Of a DNA stretch of 64,000 nucleotides, positions 1 to 9,595 are shown in pieces. The position numbers and the translations under genes are program-made. The stretch comes from HKCCE3408 sp039183205 (GTDB taxonomy: Bacteria; Pseudomonadota; Alphaproteobacteria; Rhodobacterales; Rhodobacteraceae). The DNA lies in the NCBI GenBank assembly GCA_039183205.1, contig JBCDBR010000023.1:1-64000 (forward strand), given 5' to 3'. The notes under the pieces were generated by a model, which saw only the letters and a list, made by a program, of their open reading frames with translations, was not told the DNA's origin and searched no databases. Position 1 is the first letter of the stretch. Every line of letters begins with the position of its first letter.

Positions 1-84
1 GCGCCTGAAGGCCCGAAACGTATCGCGCTTTGGCCCGGGGAGGGTATCGGCGTGCTGAGCCAGCTATTGGCAGAAACACTGTGA
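1..84 (+). CDS. C-terminal end of an unidentified protein (partial)
   Basis: An open frame enters from the left edge and ends at TGA 82-84, giving 27 residues that finish in SQLLAETL. It stops directly before the converging RTX gene, whose stop codon begins at 85, so no intergenic space remains. The codon choice looks like ordinary coding sequence. The tail is too short to assign a family; a flavin-dependent oxidoreductase end is possible but not supported. Confidence 0.5.
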   Translation, partial: APEGPKRIALWPGEGIGVLSQLLAETL

Positions 85-3000
85 TTAGATAACGGATATA
101 TCGTTCAGCGAAAGACCATCGGGCGCGACGCCGTCCAAAAACAGCGAGTCATTGCCAAAGCTGAAAAGTGTCCCGCCATTGGACGCCGCCGCAAGATCAA
201 GAATGCCCTGGGCGCCGAGGCTGTCAGCGGCGGCAAGGTCAAAGACCAAAAGGTCGGTACCGCCTTCAAAACCCTCGATCCAGTCGTCCCCCGCCCCGAA
301 GATGAAGTTGTCCATACCGTTGCCGCCATTCAGCGTATCATTGCCTGCGCCGCCATCTAACGTGTCATTGCCCTTACCGCCAAACAGCCGGTTGGCGCCC
401 GCATCGCCAGTGAGCAGATCGTTGTGGTTTGTGCCTTGCAAGTCTTCAATCGACACAAAACTATCGCCAGCCGCATCGCCGGTGTTCAGCGCCGGATTGG
501 CCAGGCTCGCAACGATCCCGTTACCAGAGGTCCAATAGGCCACTCGGTCCGTGCCGGCACCGCCGTCAACAATATCTGCGCCCGCGCCCGGTAGCAAAAT
601 GTCGTCGCCATCTTGCCCATAGATCGCATCAGAACCGCCGCGGCCGTGCAACGTGTCGTTGCCCTTGCCCCCCCAAAGCCGGTTTTCATCGTTGTCGCCG
701 CGCAGGTCATCATTGAAGTTTGTGCCTTGCAGGTCCTCAATGCTGATAAATACATCTCCTGCCGCCTCGCCGGTGCTGTTGTTGGGCGAAAACAGATCGA
801 CCCGCACGTCCGAGCTGGCGCGCCAATAGGCGGCGCGATCATTGCCGGCTCCTCCGTCCAGCGTATCCGCGCCGGTCCCGCCGAGCAGAACATCCTCGCC
901 ATCTTGGCCATAGAGTGCATCATCGCCCCCGCGACCGTAGATCAAGTCTGCGCCATCCACGCCCCAGATCGAATTGGCCGCGTCCGTGCCGCGCAGATTG
1001 TCGTTAAAATTCGTGCCTTGAAGGTCTTCAACATTGATAAAGCTGTCGCCCGCAGCATCGCCTGTGCCAAGATCGGGATACAGCAGATCGGCGAGGATTT
1101 TGTCAGGCGCGGTCCAATATGCCGCCCGATCGCGGCCCGCGCCACCGTCGATCACATCCGGACCCGAGCCGCCGAGCAGTATATCGTCGCCGTCGCCACC
1201 ATAAAGTGAGTCAATCCCGCCGCGTCCGTTGATCCGGTCTTGGCCATCGCCGCCCCAGAGCCGATTGTCCGCATTGTCGCCGCGCAAATCATCGTCAAAG
1301 TCGCCGCCTTGTAGGTCTTCGATATCCGTAAAGACGTCGCCTTGCGCCTCACCGGTGTTGATTGAGCTGTCTAAAAGGTCTGCGCGTACAGCGCCGTCCG
1401 CGTTCCAATACGCTGCGCGATCCCGGCCTGCGCCGCCATCGACAATATCGCTGCCCCGACCACCAAGAAGGATGTCGTTTCCGCTATCGCCGACAAGGGT
1501 ATCGTTACCGTCCCGACCGATCAATGTGTCGTTTCCGGCGCCAGACTTGATGCGGTTCGCCCCGTCCGTGCCGCGTAGATTGTCGTTGAAAGCCGAGCCT
1601 TCGAGATGCTCGACATCTACATAGGTGTCGCCGGTAGCATCACCGGTATTGTTGTTGGCAAAGGCCAGATCGGCGCGCTGGCCAGAAGCGGCATCGGCCA
1701 AACTGACCGTATCTTCCCCAATACCGCCATCGAGGAGGTCCGCGCCGGGTCCGCCGATCAAAATATCGTCGCCGGCTCCACCACGCAGGGTGTCGTCGCC
1801 AGAAAGGCCTTCGAGCACATTGTCCTCGGTACCGCCTTCAAGTGTTTCGGCATTGGCGGTGCCGGTGATATCATTGCCCGCCGATGGGTTTCCGACGGGA
1901 AACCTGCTGAGGTTAAACGTGCCGTCTTGGAACACGTTCGCTTCGGTCAGTGGCTGGCTGTCGTAACTTACGATGACGAGGGTTTCCGCACCGTATTCAA
2001 CCCGGGCGCCGTCACTGGTCGCGGTGAACGTGACTTGGCTTGGATTTCGCAGAAACGTCCAACCGGAGAGATCAATGATGTCTTCGCTCGGGTTGAAATC
2101 GGTGATTGTATCGGACCGCGCATCTGCGGCCAGGATGAACCAATCCTTACCTGCGCCGCCGGTCAACACGTCGTTGCCCGATCCGTCGAGTAACTTGTCG
2201 TTACCCGCACCGCCATCAATTGTGTCGTTCCCGGCCCGGCCCCAAAAAACTTGATCGCCGGCACCACCGATCACGCTATCGTCGGCTCCGGTACCCGACC
2301 AAGGATCTTCCAAGTTGCTGATGTCGCTGTGAAATAGGCTGATGCCGGGCTCGACCAAACTGCCGACATAGAGGCCGAGCATTCCGCCGGTCTCTTTCAA
2401 TGCCAATCCGCCGATTTGGCTCAGGGCGCGATCGGAATCGTCGATTAAGGTGTCGATCAGGTGAAGACGCCCGCCAGGCAATAGCTCAAACAGACTGACC
2501 CCACCATCGCCGCCGCCCGCCGCCACAAAGACGCGACCGTCCACCGTCTCGGTGGCCAGCGCTGTAACGTTTTGGAAGCGCGTATCCAGATCATCGACGA
2601 TGTGATCAACGGGCGTGAGTGCACCATTGGGCTCGATCGCGATGACGCTCAGCGATGATGATGAACGCGCCGCAACAATGAGAAAATCGCCATCGGGCAA
2701 GGACACGTGGCGGATTTCAGCGATGCCAGCAACGCCGAGCCCGTCAATCGCACCCGTGGTCGCCTGTGTGCTCAGTGTGCCGTCATTTCCAATGATATGA
2801 CTGGTCAAGGACTGGCCATCGGTCCCCACGGTCAACAAGATGCTCGAACCGGCAACCTCGGCCACGTCGATGCGCGACACATTCGTCAAAAGTGGCGGTG
2901 CGGCATTGGCGCTTTGGGTGTTCGTCGCATCGACAAGGTACCCAAACAACGATGCGTTGGTATAGCCAATGCCATAGAGGTAGGTGGCCCCACCGATCAC

Positions 3001-3378
3001 CACACCCACGATATCCGAAAACCCGCCAAACGCGCTTGCGCCAGTTGGGACAGACAAGGGCGCGCCAAAGGTGCCGTCGGCGCCGATTGGCCATAGGATT
3101 GGGTCGCCCAGGCCAGGACCGATTGCCAAGGCGTGATCCGCGCCGTCGATCGAGATGACGTCTAGTTGCGCGATTTCGGTCGGGTGGAGGCTATCACTCT
3201 CAAAGCCCAAAGTGGCATCCGGCAGGATTGCATAGCCCGTGGTCAGACCAGCAGAGCGGTTCGTACTGTAAAGCGTGACATCACCCGTGGCGGATACACG
3301 GAGATCAAGGTCGGATACCCCGATCGCCAAGCTTTCCGGCTCCCGCGTGATGGTTGTGATGAAGGAAAAATCCTGCAT
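85..3378 (-). CDS. Secreted RTX (hemolysin-type) calcium-binding repeat protein
   Basis: This is a large acidic protein of about 1097 residues. Roughly the first third has beta-propeller-like repeated strands with no catalytic motif I recognise. The rest is full of nonapeptide repeats of the GGxGxDxLx type (for example GGAGNDTLNGG), which bind calcium and fold as a parallel beta roll. Such proteins leave the cell by type I secretion with an uncleaved C-terminal signal; the last 55 residues are Gly, Ala, Leu, Phe and Asp rich, as expected. I start at ATG 3376-3378 because the upstream in-frame extension to 3498 is Arg/Gln-rich and unlike secreted RTX proteins, but the longer start cannot be excluded. 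No type I transporter lies in the window. Role in adhesion, surface layer or biofilm is inference only. Confidence 0.88.
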   Translation of the reverse strand: MQDFSFITTITREPESLAIGVSDLDLRVSATGDVTLYSTNRSAGLTTGYAILPDATLGFESDSLHPTEIAQLDVISIDGADHALAIGPGLGDPILWPIGADGTFGAPLSVPTGASAFGGFSDIVGVVIGGATYLYGIGYTNASLFGYLVDATNTQSANAAPPLLTNVSRIDVAEVAGSSILLTVGTDGQSLTSHIIGNDGTLSTQATTGAIDGLGVAGIAEIRHVSLPDGDFLIVAARSSSSLSVIAIEPNGALTPVDHIVDDLDTRFQNVTALATETVDGRVFVAAGGGDGGVSLFELLPGGRLHLIDTLIDDSDRALSQIGGLALKETGGMLGLYVGSLVEPGISLFHSDISNLEDPWSGTGADDSVIGGAGDQVFWGRAGNDTIDGGAGNDKLLDGSGNDVLTGGAGKDWFILAADARSDTITDFNPSEDIIDLSGWTFLRNPSQVTFTATSDGARVEYGAETLVIVSYDSQPLTEANVFQDGTFNLSRFPVGNPSAGNDITGTANAETLEGGTEDNVLEGLSGDDTLRGGAGDDILIGGPGADLLDGGIGEDTVSLADAASGQRADLAFANNNTGDATGDTYVDVEHLEGSAFNDNLRGTDGANRIKSGAGNDTLIGRDGNDTLVGDSGNDILLGGRGSDIVDGGAGRDRAAYWNADGAVRADLLDSSINTGEAQGDVFTDIEDLQGGDFDDDLRGDNADNRLWGGDGQDRINGRGGIDSLYGGDGDDILLGGSGPDVIDGGAGRDRAAYWTAPDKILADLLYPDLGTGDAAGDSFINVEDLQGTNFNDNLRGTDAANSIWGVDGADLIYGRGGDDALYGQDGEDVLLGGTGADTLDGGAGNDRAAYWRASSDVRVDLFSPNNSTGEAAGDVFISIEDLQGTNFNDDLRGDNDENRLWGGKGNDTLHGRGGSDAIYGQDGDDILLPGAGADIVDGGAGTDRVAYWTSGNGIVASLANPALNTGDAAGDSFVSIEDLQGTNHNDLLTGDAGANRLFGGKGNDTLDGGAGNDTLNGGNGMDNFIFGAGDDWIEGFEGGTDLLVFDLAAADSLGAQGILDLAAASNGGTLFSFGNDSLFLDGVAPDGLSLNDISVI
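271..1725 (-). repeat. Five tandem 291-bp (97-residue) modules inside the RTX gene
   Basis: The sequence encoding (L/E)(Q/E)G recurs exactly every 291 bp at 433, 724, 1015, 1306 and 1597. Each module begins with GAGxDRxAYW or a variant, continues through TGDAxGDxFxxxEDLQG, and ends with three RTX nonapeptides and DxxDG. The central modules are the most alike. The first has SLADAAS in place of the AYW stretch, and the last grades into the C-terminal signal. The constant period shows expansion by unequal recombination. Confidence 0.9.
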
Positions 3379-3617
3379 GCTGATACGCCCCAAATCTGCC
3401 GTGCATCGCAGCTCAGCGCTGCGCAATTGCTGGCCAAAGGCACCGTTTGAGGTTAACGAATCGGGCTGTTGAAAAGGGCGACGCCGTGATACTTGCATCG
3501 TGTTTTAGCGAACTTTCCAAGAACATTTAAGCATTGGCGAGTTGACGGATGACGCCAGCGTCGCATGCTGCTATGAGCACCTGGGATGGTGGCGTACCCG
3601 GTCGGAGGTCGGTGGTA

Positions 3618-4184
3618 TTGCAGGTTGAACAGACGCCTTTGCCCGGGCTCATGATCCTTACCCCAAGACGGTTCGGCGATTCTCGCGGCTTTTTCTCCGA
3701 AAGCTGGAATGCCCGCGTTATGGCCGATGCCGGGATCGACTATCGCTTTGTTCAGGACAATCATTCCCTGTCTCAAGAGACGGGCACTTTGCGCGGCTTG
3801 CATTGCCAGGTAAATCCGCATGCGCAAGCCAAATTGGTCCGGTGTGGGCGCGGCAAGCTGTTTGACGTTGCGGTCGATATTCGGCGCGGATCGCCAAGCT
3901 ACGGAAATTGGTTCGGGATCGAGCTCAGCTTTGAGAACGGCCTGCAATTGATGATCCCTGCGGGCTTTTTGCACGGATTTGTCACCCGGGAACCAGACAC
4001 GGAAATTATCTACAAATGTTCGGATTTTTACGCACCGGAGACCGACCGGTCAGTTCGATTCGATGATGCCGATATTGGCATTGATTGGGGTTTGCGCGGC
4101 ACAGATCCGATATTGTCCGACAAAGACCGCAATGCTGTTTCTTTGGCGGAACTTGATCATGATTTCTCATTTCAACAAGGCTAA
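3618..4184 (+). CDS. rfbC: dTDP-4-dehydrorhamnose 3,5-epimerase
   Basis: RfbC epimerises dTDP-4-keto-6-deoxyglucose at C3 and C5, the third step of cytosolic dTDP-L-rhamnose synthesis. The start I choose is TTG at 3618, preceded by a consensus Shine-Dalgarno GGAGGT at 3604-3609 with 8-base spacing. This gives MQVEQTPLPGLMIL and 188 residues, the usual family length. The longer ATG frame from 3549 adds 23 residues absent from relatives. Motifs are PRRFGDSRGFFSE near residues 16-28, RGLHCQ with the catalytic His at about 62, and FLHGFVT. It is first in rfbC-rfbB-rfbD-rfbA, three bases before rfbB. The family is certain; the TTG start is likely. Confidence 0.93.
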   Translation: MQVEQTPLPGLMILTPRRFGDSRGFFSESWNARVMADAGIDYRFVQDNHSLSQETGTLRGLHCQVNPHAQAKLVRCGRGKLFDVAVDIRRGSPSYGNWFGIELSFENGLQLMIPAGFLHGFVTREPDTEIIYKCSDFYAPETDRSVRFDDADIGIDWGLRGTDPILSDKDRNAVSLAELDHDFSFQQG

Positions 4185-4187
4185 GGC

Positions 4188-5228
4188 ATGAAGCTTCTTG
4201 TCACAGGCGGTGCGGGGTTCATTGGATCCGCAGTGGTGCGCCAGGCCATTACGGACGGGCACCAAGTGGTCAATCTTGATGCCCTGACCTATTCCGGTAG
4301 CCTGACAAATGTCGCGACGGTCTCCGACCACCCAGACTACGCGTTTGTCGAAGCTGATCTTCGTGACCGCGCGGCATTGGACGCCGCGTTGCAGGACCAT
4401 CGACCCGATGCGGTGATGCATCTCGCCGCCGAAAGCCACGTAGATCGGTCCATCGATGGGCCGGGTGATTTCATCCATACAAACGTAACCGGCACGTTCA
4501 ATTTGTTGGAAGCCGCGCGCGGCTATTGGCACGCGACAGAAAGACCGGCCCAGTTTCGGTTCCATCATATCTCAACCGATGAGGTCTACGGCAGTCTTGG
4601 AGCAGATGGGCTCTTTACCGAAGATACCGCCTACGCGCCCAACAGTCCGTATTCCGCTTCAAAGGCGGCCAGCGATCATTTGGTGCGCGCCTGGCACGAG
4701 ACCTACGATTTTCCGGTCGTGACGACCAATTGTTCGAACAATTACGGGCCGTACCATTTTCCCGAAAAGCTCATCCCGGTCGTGATTTTGAACGCGATCC
4801 ACGGGCGCGATATCCCTGTATACGGCGACGGTCAAAACGTCCGCGATTGGCTGTTTGTCGAAGATCACGCGACGGCGCTGTTGCTTGTGTGCCAGAACGG
4901 AGAAATCGGCCGCAGCTACAACGTTGGCGGCAATGCGGAGGCCACCAATATCGATCTGGTCCGCAAGATCTGTTCGATCCTGGATCAGGAGCGGCCCGCG
5001 CATGCACCGCATGACCGACTGATTACATTCGTCACAGATCGGCCTGGCCATGATCGACGCTATGCAATCGACGCCTCACGCATCCAGACCGAATTGGGGT
5101 GGGCGCCGACGGTGACTTTAGATGAAGGATTGCGTCGAACGGTGCGCTGGTTCCTTGAAAACGAGGATTGGTGGCGGCCCTTGTTGGAACGCCAGGGGGT
5201 TGGGCAAAGATTGGGGAAGACGGGATGA
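4188..5228 (+). CDS. rfbB: dTDP-glucose 4,6-dehydratase
   Basis: RfbB oxidises and dehydrates dTDP-glucose to dTDP-4-keto-6-deoxyglucose, the second step of dTDP-rhamnose synthesis. The 346 residues form an extended short-chain dehydrogenase. The NAD-binding GGAGFIG lies at residues 7-13, the catalytic triad region STDEVYG at 129-135, and YSASK (Tyr155, Lys159) at 155-159. The Asp-Glu pair after Thr is typical of the 4,6-dehydratases and separates it from plain epimerases. The stop overlaps the rfbD start by four bases (ATGA at 5225-5228), so the two are translationally coupled. Confidence 0.96.
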   Translation: MKLLVTGGAGFIGSAVVRQAITDGHQVVNLDALTYSGSLTNVATVSDHPDYAFVEADLRDRAALDAALQDHRPDAVMHLAAESHVDRSIDGPGDFIHTNVTGTFNLLEAARGYWHATERPAQFRFHHISTDEVYGSLGADGLFTEDTAYAPNSPYSASKAASDHLVRAWHETYDFPVVTTNCSNNYGPYHFPEKLIPVVILNAIHGRDIPVYGDGQNVRDWLFVEDHATALLLVCQNGEIGRSYNVGGNAEATNIDLVRKICSILDQERPAHAPHDRLITFVTDRPGHDRRYAIDASRIQTELGWAPTVTLDEGLRRTVRWFLENEDWWRPLLERQGVGQRLGKTG

Positions 5229-6067
5229 TCCTTGTTTTTGGCAAAACCGGGCAAGTTGCGACCAGCCTTGGCGGCGGCCGCGGGGTGACGCGACTAGGCC
5301 GCCAAGAGGCCGACCTGACCGATCCGCAAGCCTGCGCCGAGGCGATCCGATCAGCCAAACCGACAATGGTAATTAACGCAGCGGCCTACACAGCGGTCGA
5401 TAAGGCCGAAAGCGAAGAGGCGCTGGCCCACACGATCAACGCAGATGCGCCTGGTGCCATGGCCGTGACGGCGGCGGAATTAGAGGTTCCGTTTGTGCAT
5501 ATCTCGACCGATTACGTCTTCGACGGCTCTGGCACCGAACCATGGACCCCCTCTGACATAACGGGCCCTGTTGGGGCTTATGGACGGACGAAGTTGGCGG
5601 GCGAAGAGGCGGTCCGTGCGGCGGGCGGTCCACATGCGATTTTGCGCACCTCTTGGGTTTTTTCGCGGACCGGCAGCAACTTTCTGAAAACGATGCTGCG
5701 TGTGGGCGCGCAGAAAGACGTGCTGGACGTGGTCGATGACCAATTCGGCGGACCGACGCCGGCCCCAGAGATCGCGCAAGCCTGTCTCAGCATCGCCTTT
5801 GCGCTTCGCGGTGATCCCGAAAAGTCCGGGACGTACCATTTTTCGGGATATGACGATGTGTCGTGGGCGGATTTTGCCAAGACGATTTTTGCCGAAGCCG
5901 GAATCAAATGTAAAATCAACCGCATTCCGACCAGCGAATATCCCACGCCCGCGGTTCGGCCGGAAAATTCGCGGCTCGATTGCTCAAAAACGAGTGAGGT
6001 CTTCGGGATTAAGCGCCCGAGCTGGCTGTCAGGTCTGCGCACCGCTTTGGCGGAAATGCGCGGATGA
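5225..6067 (+). CDS. rfbD: dTDP-4-dehydrorhamnose reductase
   Basis: RfbD reduces dTDP-4-keto-L-rhamnose to dTDP-L-rhamnose, the last step of the pathway. The protein has 280 residues from ATG 5225, which overlaps the rfbB stop. The nucleotide-binding GKTGQVA is at residues 6-12. HISTDYVFDG at 92-101 and YGRTKLAGE (Tyr119, Lys123) are the substrate and catalytic motifs of the RmlD family. A longer in-frame start at 5168 lies inside rfbB and is not needed. Confidence 0.96.
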   Translation: MILVFGKTGQVATSLGGGRGVTRLGRQEADLTDPQACAEAIRSAKPTMVINAAAYTAVDKAESEEALAHTINADAPGAMAVTAAELEVPFVHISTDYVFDGSGTEPWTPSDITGPVGAYGRTKLAGEEAVRAAGGPHAILRTSWVFSRTGSNFLKTMLRVGAQKDVLDVVDDQFGGPTPAPEIAQACLSIAFALRGDPEKSGTYHFSGYDDVSWADFAKTIFAEAGIKCKINRIPTSEYPTPAVRPENSRLDCSKTSEVFGIKRPSWLSGLRTALAEMRG

Positions 6068-6164
6068 TGGGTGCATCGCGTCATTATGCTGCTGACATTG
6101 CGCTATAGTCTTGCCACGTCGATAGGCAATTCTTAGCCCTGAAAACGGATCGGAGCGGCACAGA

Positions 6165-7037
6165 ATGACGCGCAAAGGGATCATATTGGCTGGCGGATCG
6201 GGCACACGGCTCTATCCGATCACCATGGGCGTGTCCAAGCAACTATTGCCAATCTACGACAAGCCTATGATCTATTATCCGCTCACCGTGCTGATGCTGG
6301 CCGGGATCCGAGAGATCGCGGTGATCACGACGCCCATCGATCAGGATCAATTTAAACGGACATTGGGCGACGGGTCGCAATGGGGTTTGCGGCTGGAGTA
6401 TATTGAACAACCATCGCCTGACGGATTGGCGCAAGCCTATCTGTTGGCGGAGGCGTTCCTCGCTGGTGCGCCATCGGCCATGGTCCTTGGCGACAACGTT
6501 TTCTTTGGCCACGGTTTGCCGGTTTTGCTGCAATCAGCCGATGCTAAAAACCACGGCGGGACCGTCTTTGGATACCACGTGTCTGATCCTGAGCGGTACG
6601 GCGTGGTCGATTTCGATGCATCAGGAACCGCCAATGCCATCATCGAAAAACCGTCGGTGCCACCTTCGAACTATGCGGTCACGGGGCTGTACTTCCTGGA
6701 TGGCTCCGCCCCGGAACGAGCAAGGTCGGTTAAACCGTCCCCACGCGGTGAGCTAGAAATCGTCACATTGCTTGAAATGTACCTGCGCGAGGGCGCGCTG
6801 GATGTTCAAAAGATGGGCCGGGGCTATGCTTGGCTGGACACTGGCACCCACGCCTCCTTGCTGGATGCGTCAAATTTCGTCAGAACGCTGGAGAATCGCC
6901 AGGGGCTGCAAACCGGCAGCCCTGACGAGATTGCATTTGCACAAGGTTGGATTGACGCCGACGCCTTGCGGGAGCGCGCCAAGATGTTCGGTAAAAACCG
7001 TTACGGCGCCTATCTTTACGATATCGTCGGCACATAG
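6165..7037 (+). CDS. rfbA: Glucose-1-phosphate thymidylyltransferase
   Basis: RfbA joins dTTP and glucose-1-phosphate to give dTDP-glucose, the first and usually feedback-controlled step of dTDP-rhamnose synthesis. The nucleotidyltransferase signature GGSGTRLYP is at residues 8-16, LGDNVFFG is in the middle, and EKP and LDTGTH follow. The length of 290 residues is standard. It closes the rfbCBDA set after a 97-base gap in which I see no terminator, so it probably belongs to the same transcript. Confidence 0.96.
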   Translation: MTRKGIILAGGSGTRLYPITMGVSKQLLPIYDKPMIYYPLTVLMLAGIREIAVITTPIDQDQFKRTLGDGSQWGLRLEYIEQPSPDGLAQAYLLAEAFLAGAPSAMVLGDNVFFGHGLPVLLQSADAKNHGGTVFGYHVSDPERYGVVDFDASGTANAIIEKPSVPPSNYAVTGLYFLDGSAPERARSVKPSPRGELEIVTLLEMYLREGALDVQKMGRGYAWLDTGTHASLLDASNFVRTLENRQGLQTGSPDEIAFAQGWIDADALRERAKMFGKNRYGAYLYDIVGT

Positions 7038-7120
7038 CGGCACACCATTGGGCGGCTTTCGGGTTTTGTTTACCTTAACGGTTCAGATCTTCGGTACCTG
7101 CCGAGGAGAGCTGTGCCCAG

Positions 7121-9595
7121 ATGTCCCGCCTTCGCGCCCTGTTTGCACGATACGCCAACCACCATTTCCGTTTGACGTATCCCGGCTGCCCGCTTCCGGG
7201 TGGGGCAGGGTATCTTGACCTGGTGCATGAAACCGCGACGCGCATTGTGCTCGAAGGTTGGGCAGACGCCGACAGCGTGATCGCTCGAAACGGCGGCGAC
7301 AGGGTCGCCACGGCGCCATCGCTTACCCGGCATGATGTGTCCCGAGAATTGGGTCTGCGCGCCGATGTCGGGTTTCGATTGGAAATTGCGCGGAACGAGG
7401 ATCAAACAACACTTGAAATTTTGCGGAGTGGCCAAACCCATAGCCTCGATGTGCCGCCCCCCCATGCGCGGTGGTACCGCCGCACGATGCGATGCTTGCT
7501 TTGGCAATTCTTGCGCGACTTGCTGCATGCCGCGCCGCATCTGCCACGGGCCTTGCTTTGGAATGATCTGACAGCACGCGCGCGTGTGAAATCATGTCTC
7601 AGGCTCAATCCGCTGCCCCAAGACCGCGCTCAGCTGGAAACGCGTCTCTTTGACTGTCAGGGTCTGCCTCAAGGACCGACGGCAACGCCCGTTACGATCA
7701 TCTTGCCGGTCTACAACGCCTTTGACCTTCTGCCTGAAGCCTTGGACCGCATCGCACAGCATACCGATTTGCCTTGGCATCTCGTGATCGTCAATGATGC
7801 CTCCACCGATGCACGTATCGCCCCGTTTTTGGCGGCGTGGGCCGAATGGCACGGCCCCCGTGTGACATTGCTCGAAAACGCGTCAAACCTCGGCTTCGTT
7901 GGCGCTGCGAACCAAGGCCTATCCGTCGCGGTCGCACGTCAAGACCATGTGATTTTGTTGAACTCAGACGCTATGGTGCCGACGGGATGGGCGTCGCGAT
8001 TGATCCGCCCGATCCTGAGACATGCGGACATTGCCAGCGTAACACCGATGTCTAACGATGCCACGATCATGACTGCGCCGGTCATCTGCGAGCGCCACGA
8101 TCTAGCCAAGGGGACAGGCGACCGCATCGATGCTGTCGCACGGCAATTCAACCCCGAGGCTCTTTTGTCGGTTGTCCCCACGGGCGTGGGTTTTTGCATG
8201 GCGATGAACGGCGTCTACTTGCGGCACGTTGCGACGCTCGATCCTGCATTCGGTCGGGGTTATGGCGAAGAGGTTGATTGGTGCCAGCGGGTCCGGCACC
8301 TTGGTGGTCGCCATTTGGCATTGCCCAGTTTGTTTGTCGAGCATCGCGGCGCGGGGAGCTTTGGCTCAGCGACCAAAGACAAACTGATCCGTCGCAACAA
8401 TCAGATCATCGCTGCGCGATATCCGGAATACGACGGCGAAGTGCGCCAATTCATCGCCGAAGATCCGATGATCACGGCACGTCTCGCGCTCGGAATTGCA
8501 GAGGCTGCCGCAACATGCCTGCGTGCAGTGCCGATTTACGTTGCCCATTCCCTTGGCGGCGGCGCGGAAGCCTACCTCCAAAGCCGCTTGCAAGGGGACC
8601 TGTTGTCGAGCGGCGCCGCCATTGTTCTGCGTCTTGGCGGGGCCACACGCTGGCGAGTAGAGCTTCATACCGAGACCGGTTTGGTCGCTGGTGGGACGGA
8701 TAGCTTCGATTTTGTCGAACGCCTTTTGGCACCGATCGCTCGGCGCAGGCTCATCTATTCCTGCGCCGTCGGCGATCCCGATCCCTTTGCGCTCCCTGAC
8801 AAGCTGCTACGATTGGTGCGCGACGGCACCCCGGACCGGTTGGAAGTACTGATGCACGATTTTTTTGCTCTATCCCCGTCATATACCTTGCTTGACAGCA
8901 ATCACGTGTATCGCGGCCCCGTGCGAGAGGGCGAGCGCGACCGCGCCCATACGATTTTGCGACCGAACGGTGAACTGGTGGATCTTGCGGCTTGGCGCGC
9001 TGCATGGAAACGGCTTTTATTGGCCGCCCACGACATCGTCGTCTTTTCAACCGATAGCCAGTGCCAATTACTCGCGGTCTATCCCTGGCTTGAACACCAG
9101 ATCAAACTTCGCCCACACAAGGTGTCTCAACCGACCGAGCGCCTGTCCCTGTCGGTTGGGCAGCCACAGGTCATCGGCGTGCTTGGCAATATCGGGATCC
9201 AAAAAGGCGCAGACGTCGTGTCTCGCTTGTCGTGGCGGCTGAAAAATAACGGTGTTTTCGGCCTTGTCGTCATGGGCACGATCGATCCCGCGTATGAGCT
9301 TTCCGCCGAAACGCCGGTTACCGGACCCTATAAGCCCCAAGATATCGCCAATTTGGCCAAGCAACACGGTATAACCCATTGGCTTATTCCATCGATTTGG
9401 CCTGAGACGTTTTCCTATACCACGCACGAAGCGCTTTTGACGGGTCTGCCCGTCCTCGCCTTCGATATCGGCGCGCAGGGTGAGGCTGTGGCCAAAGCGG
9501 CAAACGGAATTGCCGTCCCCTTTGACCCGTCAGCAGACCTCGTCGATAGTATCTTGAACACGTTGCAAACGTCCGAACTTCGTTCGGCTGCTTGA
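7121..9595 (+). CDS. Two-domain glycosyltransferase (GT2 followed by GT4-like)
   Basis: The protein has 824 residues in three parts. Residues 1-185 have no motif I recognise. About 190-410 is a GT-A fold family-2 glycosyltransferase: VTIILPVYN at 191-199, the nucleotide-binding VNDASTD near 224-230, then LLNSDAMVP with the metal-binding region, and an ED/EEVDWCQR acceptor motif. The last 150 residues resemble GT-B family 4, with GVLGNIGIQKGADVV and IPSIWPETFSYTTHEAL, the latter like the E-x7-E sugar-nucleotide loop. It sits 83 bp after rfbA, so it may transfer rhamnose to a surface polysaccharide or a glycoprotein. That substrate is inference from context. Confidence 0.85.
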   Translation: MSRLRALFARYANHHFRLTYPGCPLPGGAGYLDLVHETATRIVLEGWADADSVIARNGGDRVATAPSLTRHDVSRELGLRADVGFRLEIARNEDQTTLEILRSGQTHSLDVPPPHARWYRRTMRCLLWQFLRDLLHAAPHLPRALLWNDLTARARVKSCLRLNPLPQDRAQLETRLFDCQGLPQGPTATPVTIILPVYNAFDLLPEALDRIAQHTDLPWHLVIVNDASTDARIAPFLAAWAEWHGPRVTLLENASNLGFVGAANQGLSVAVARQDHVILLNSDAMVPTGWASRLIRPILRHADIASVTPMSNDATIMTAPVICERHDLAKGTGDRIDAVARQFNPEALLSVVPTGVGFCMAMNGVYLRHVATLDPAFGRGYGEEVDWCQRVRHLGGRHLALPSLFVEHRGAGSFGSATKDKLIRRNNQIIAARYPEYDGEVRQFIAEDPMITARLALGIAEAAATCLRAVPIYVAHSLGGGAEAYLQSRLQGDLLSSGAAIVLRLGGATRWRVELHTETGLVAGGTDSFDFVERLLAPIARRRLIYSCAVGDPDPFALPDKLLRLVRDGTPDRLEVLMHDFFALSPSYTLLDSNHVYRGPVREGERDRAHTILRPNGELVDLAAWRAAWKRLLLAAHDIVVFSTDSQCQLLAVYPWLEHQIKLRPHKVSQPTERLSLSVGQPQVIGVLGNIGIQKGADVVSRLSWRLKNNGVFGLVVMGTIDPAYELSAETPVTGPYKPQDIANLAKQHGITHWLIPSIWPETFSYTTHEALLTGLPVLAFDIGAQGEAVAKAANGIAVPFDPSADLVDSILNTLQTSELRSAA

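Noticed and set aside
271..1725. Possible CRISPR or satellite array
   Set aside because: The 291-bp repeat is in-frame coding sequence for RTX modules, with no short repeats and spacers.
1606..2193. Long plus-strand open frame opposite the RTX gene
   Set aside because: It is a shadow of the repetitive, GC-rich RTX coding strand and has no family resemblance or ribosome site.
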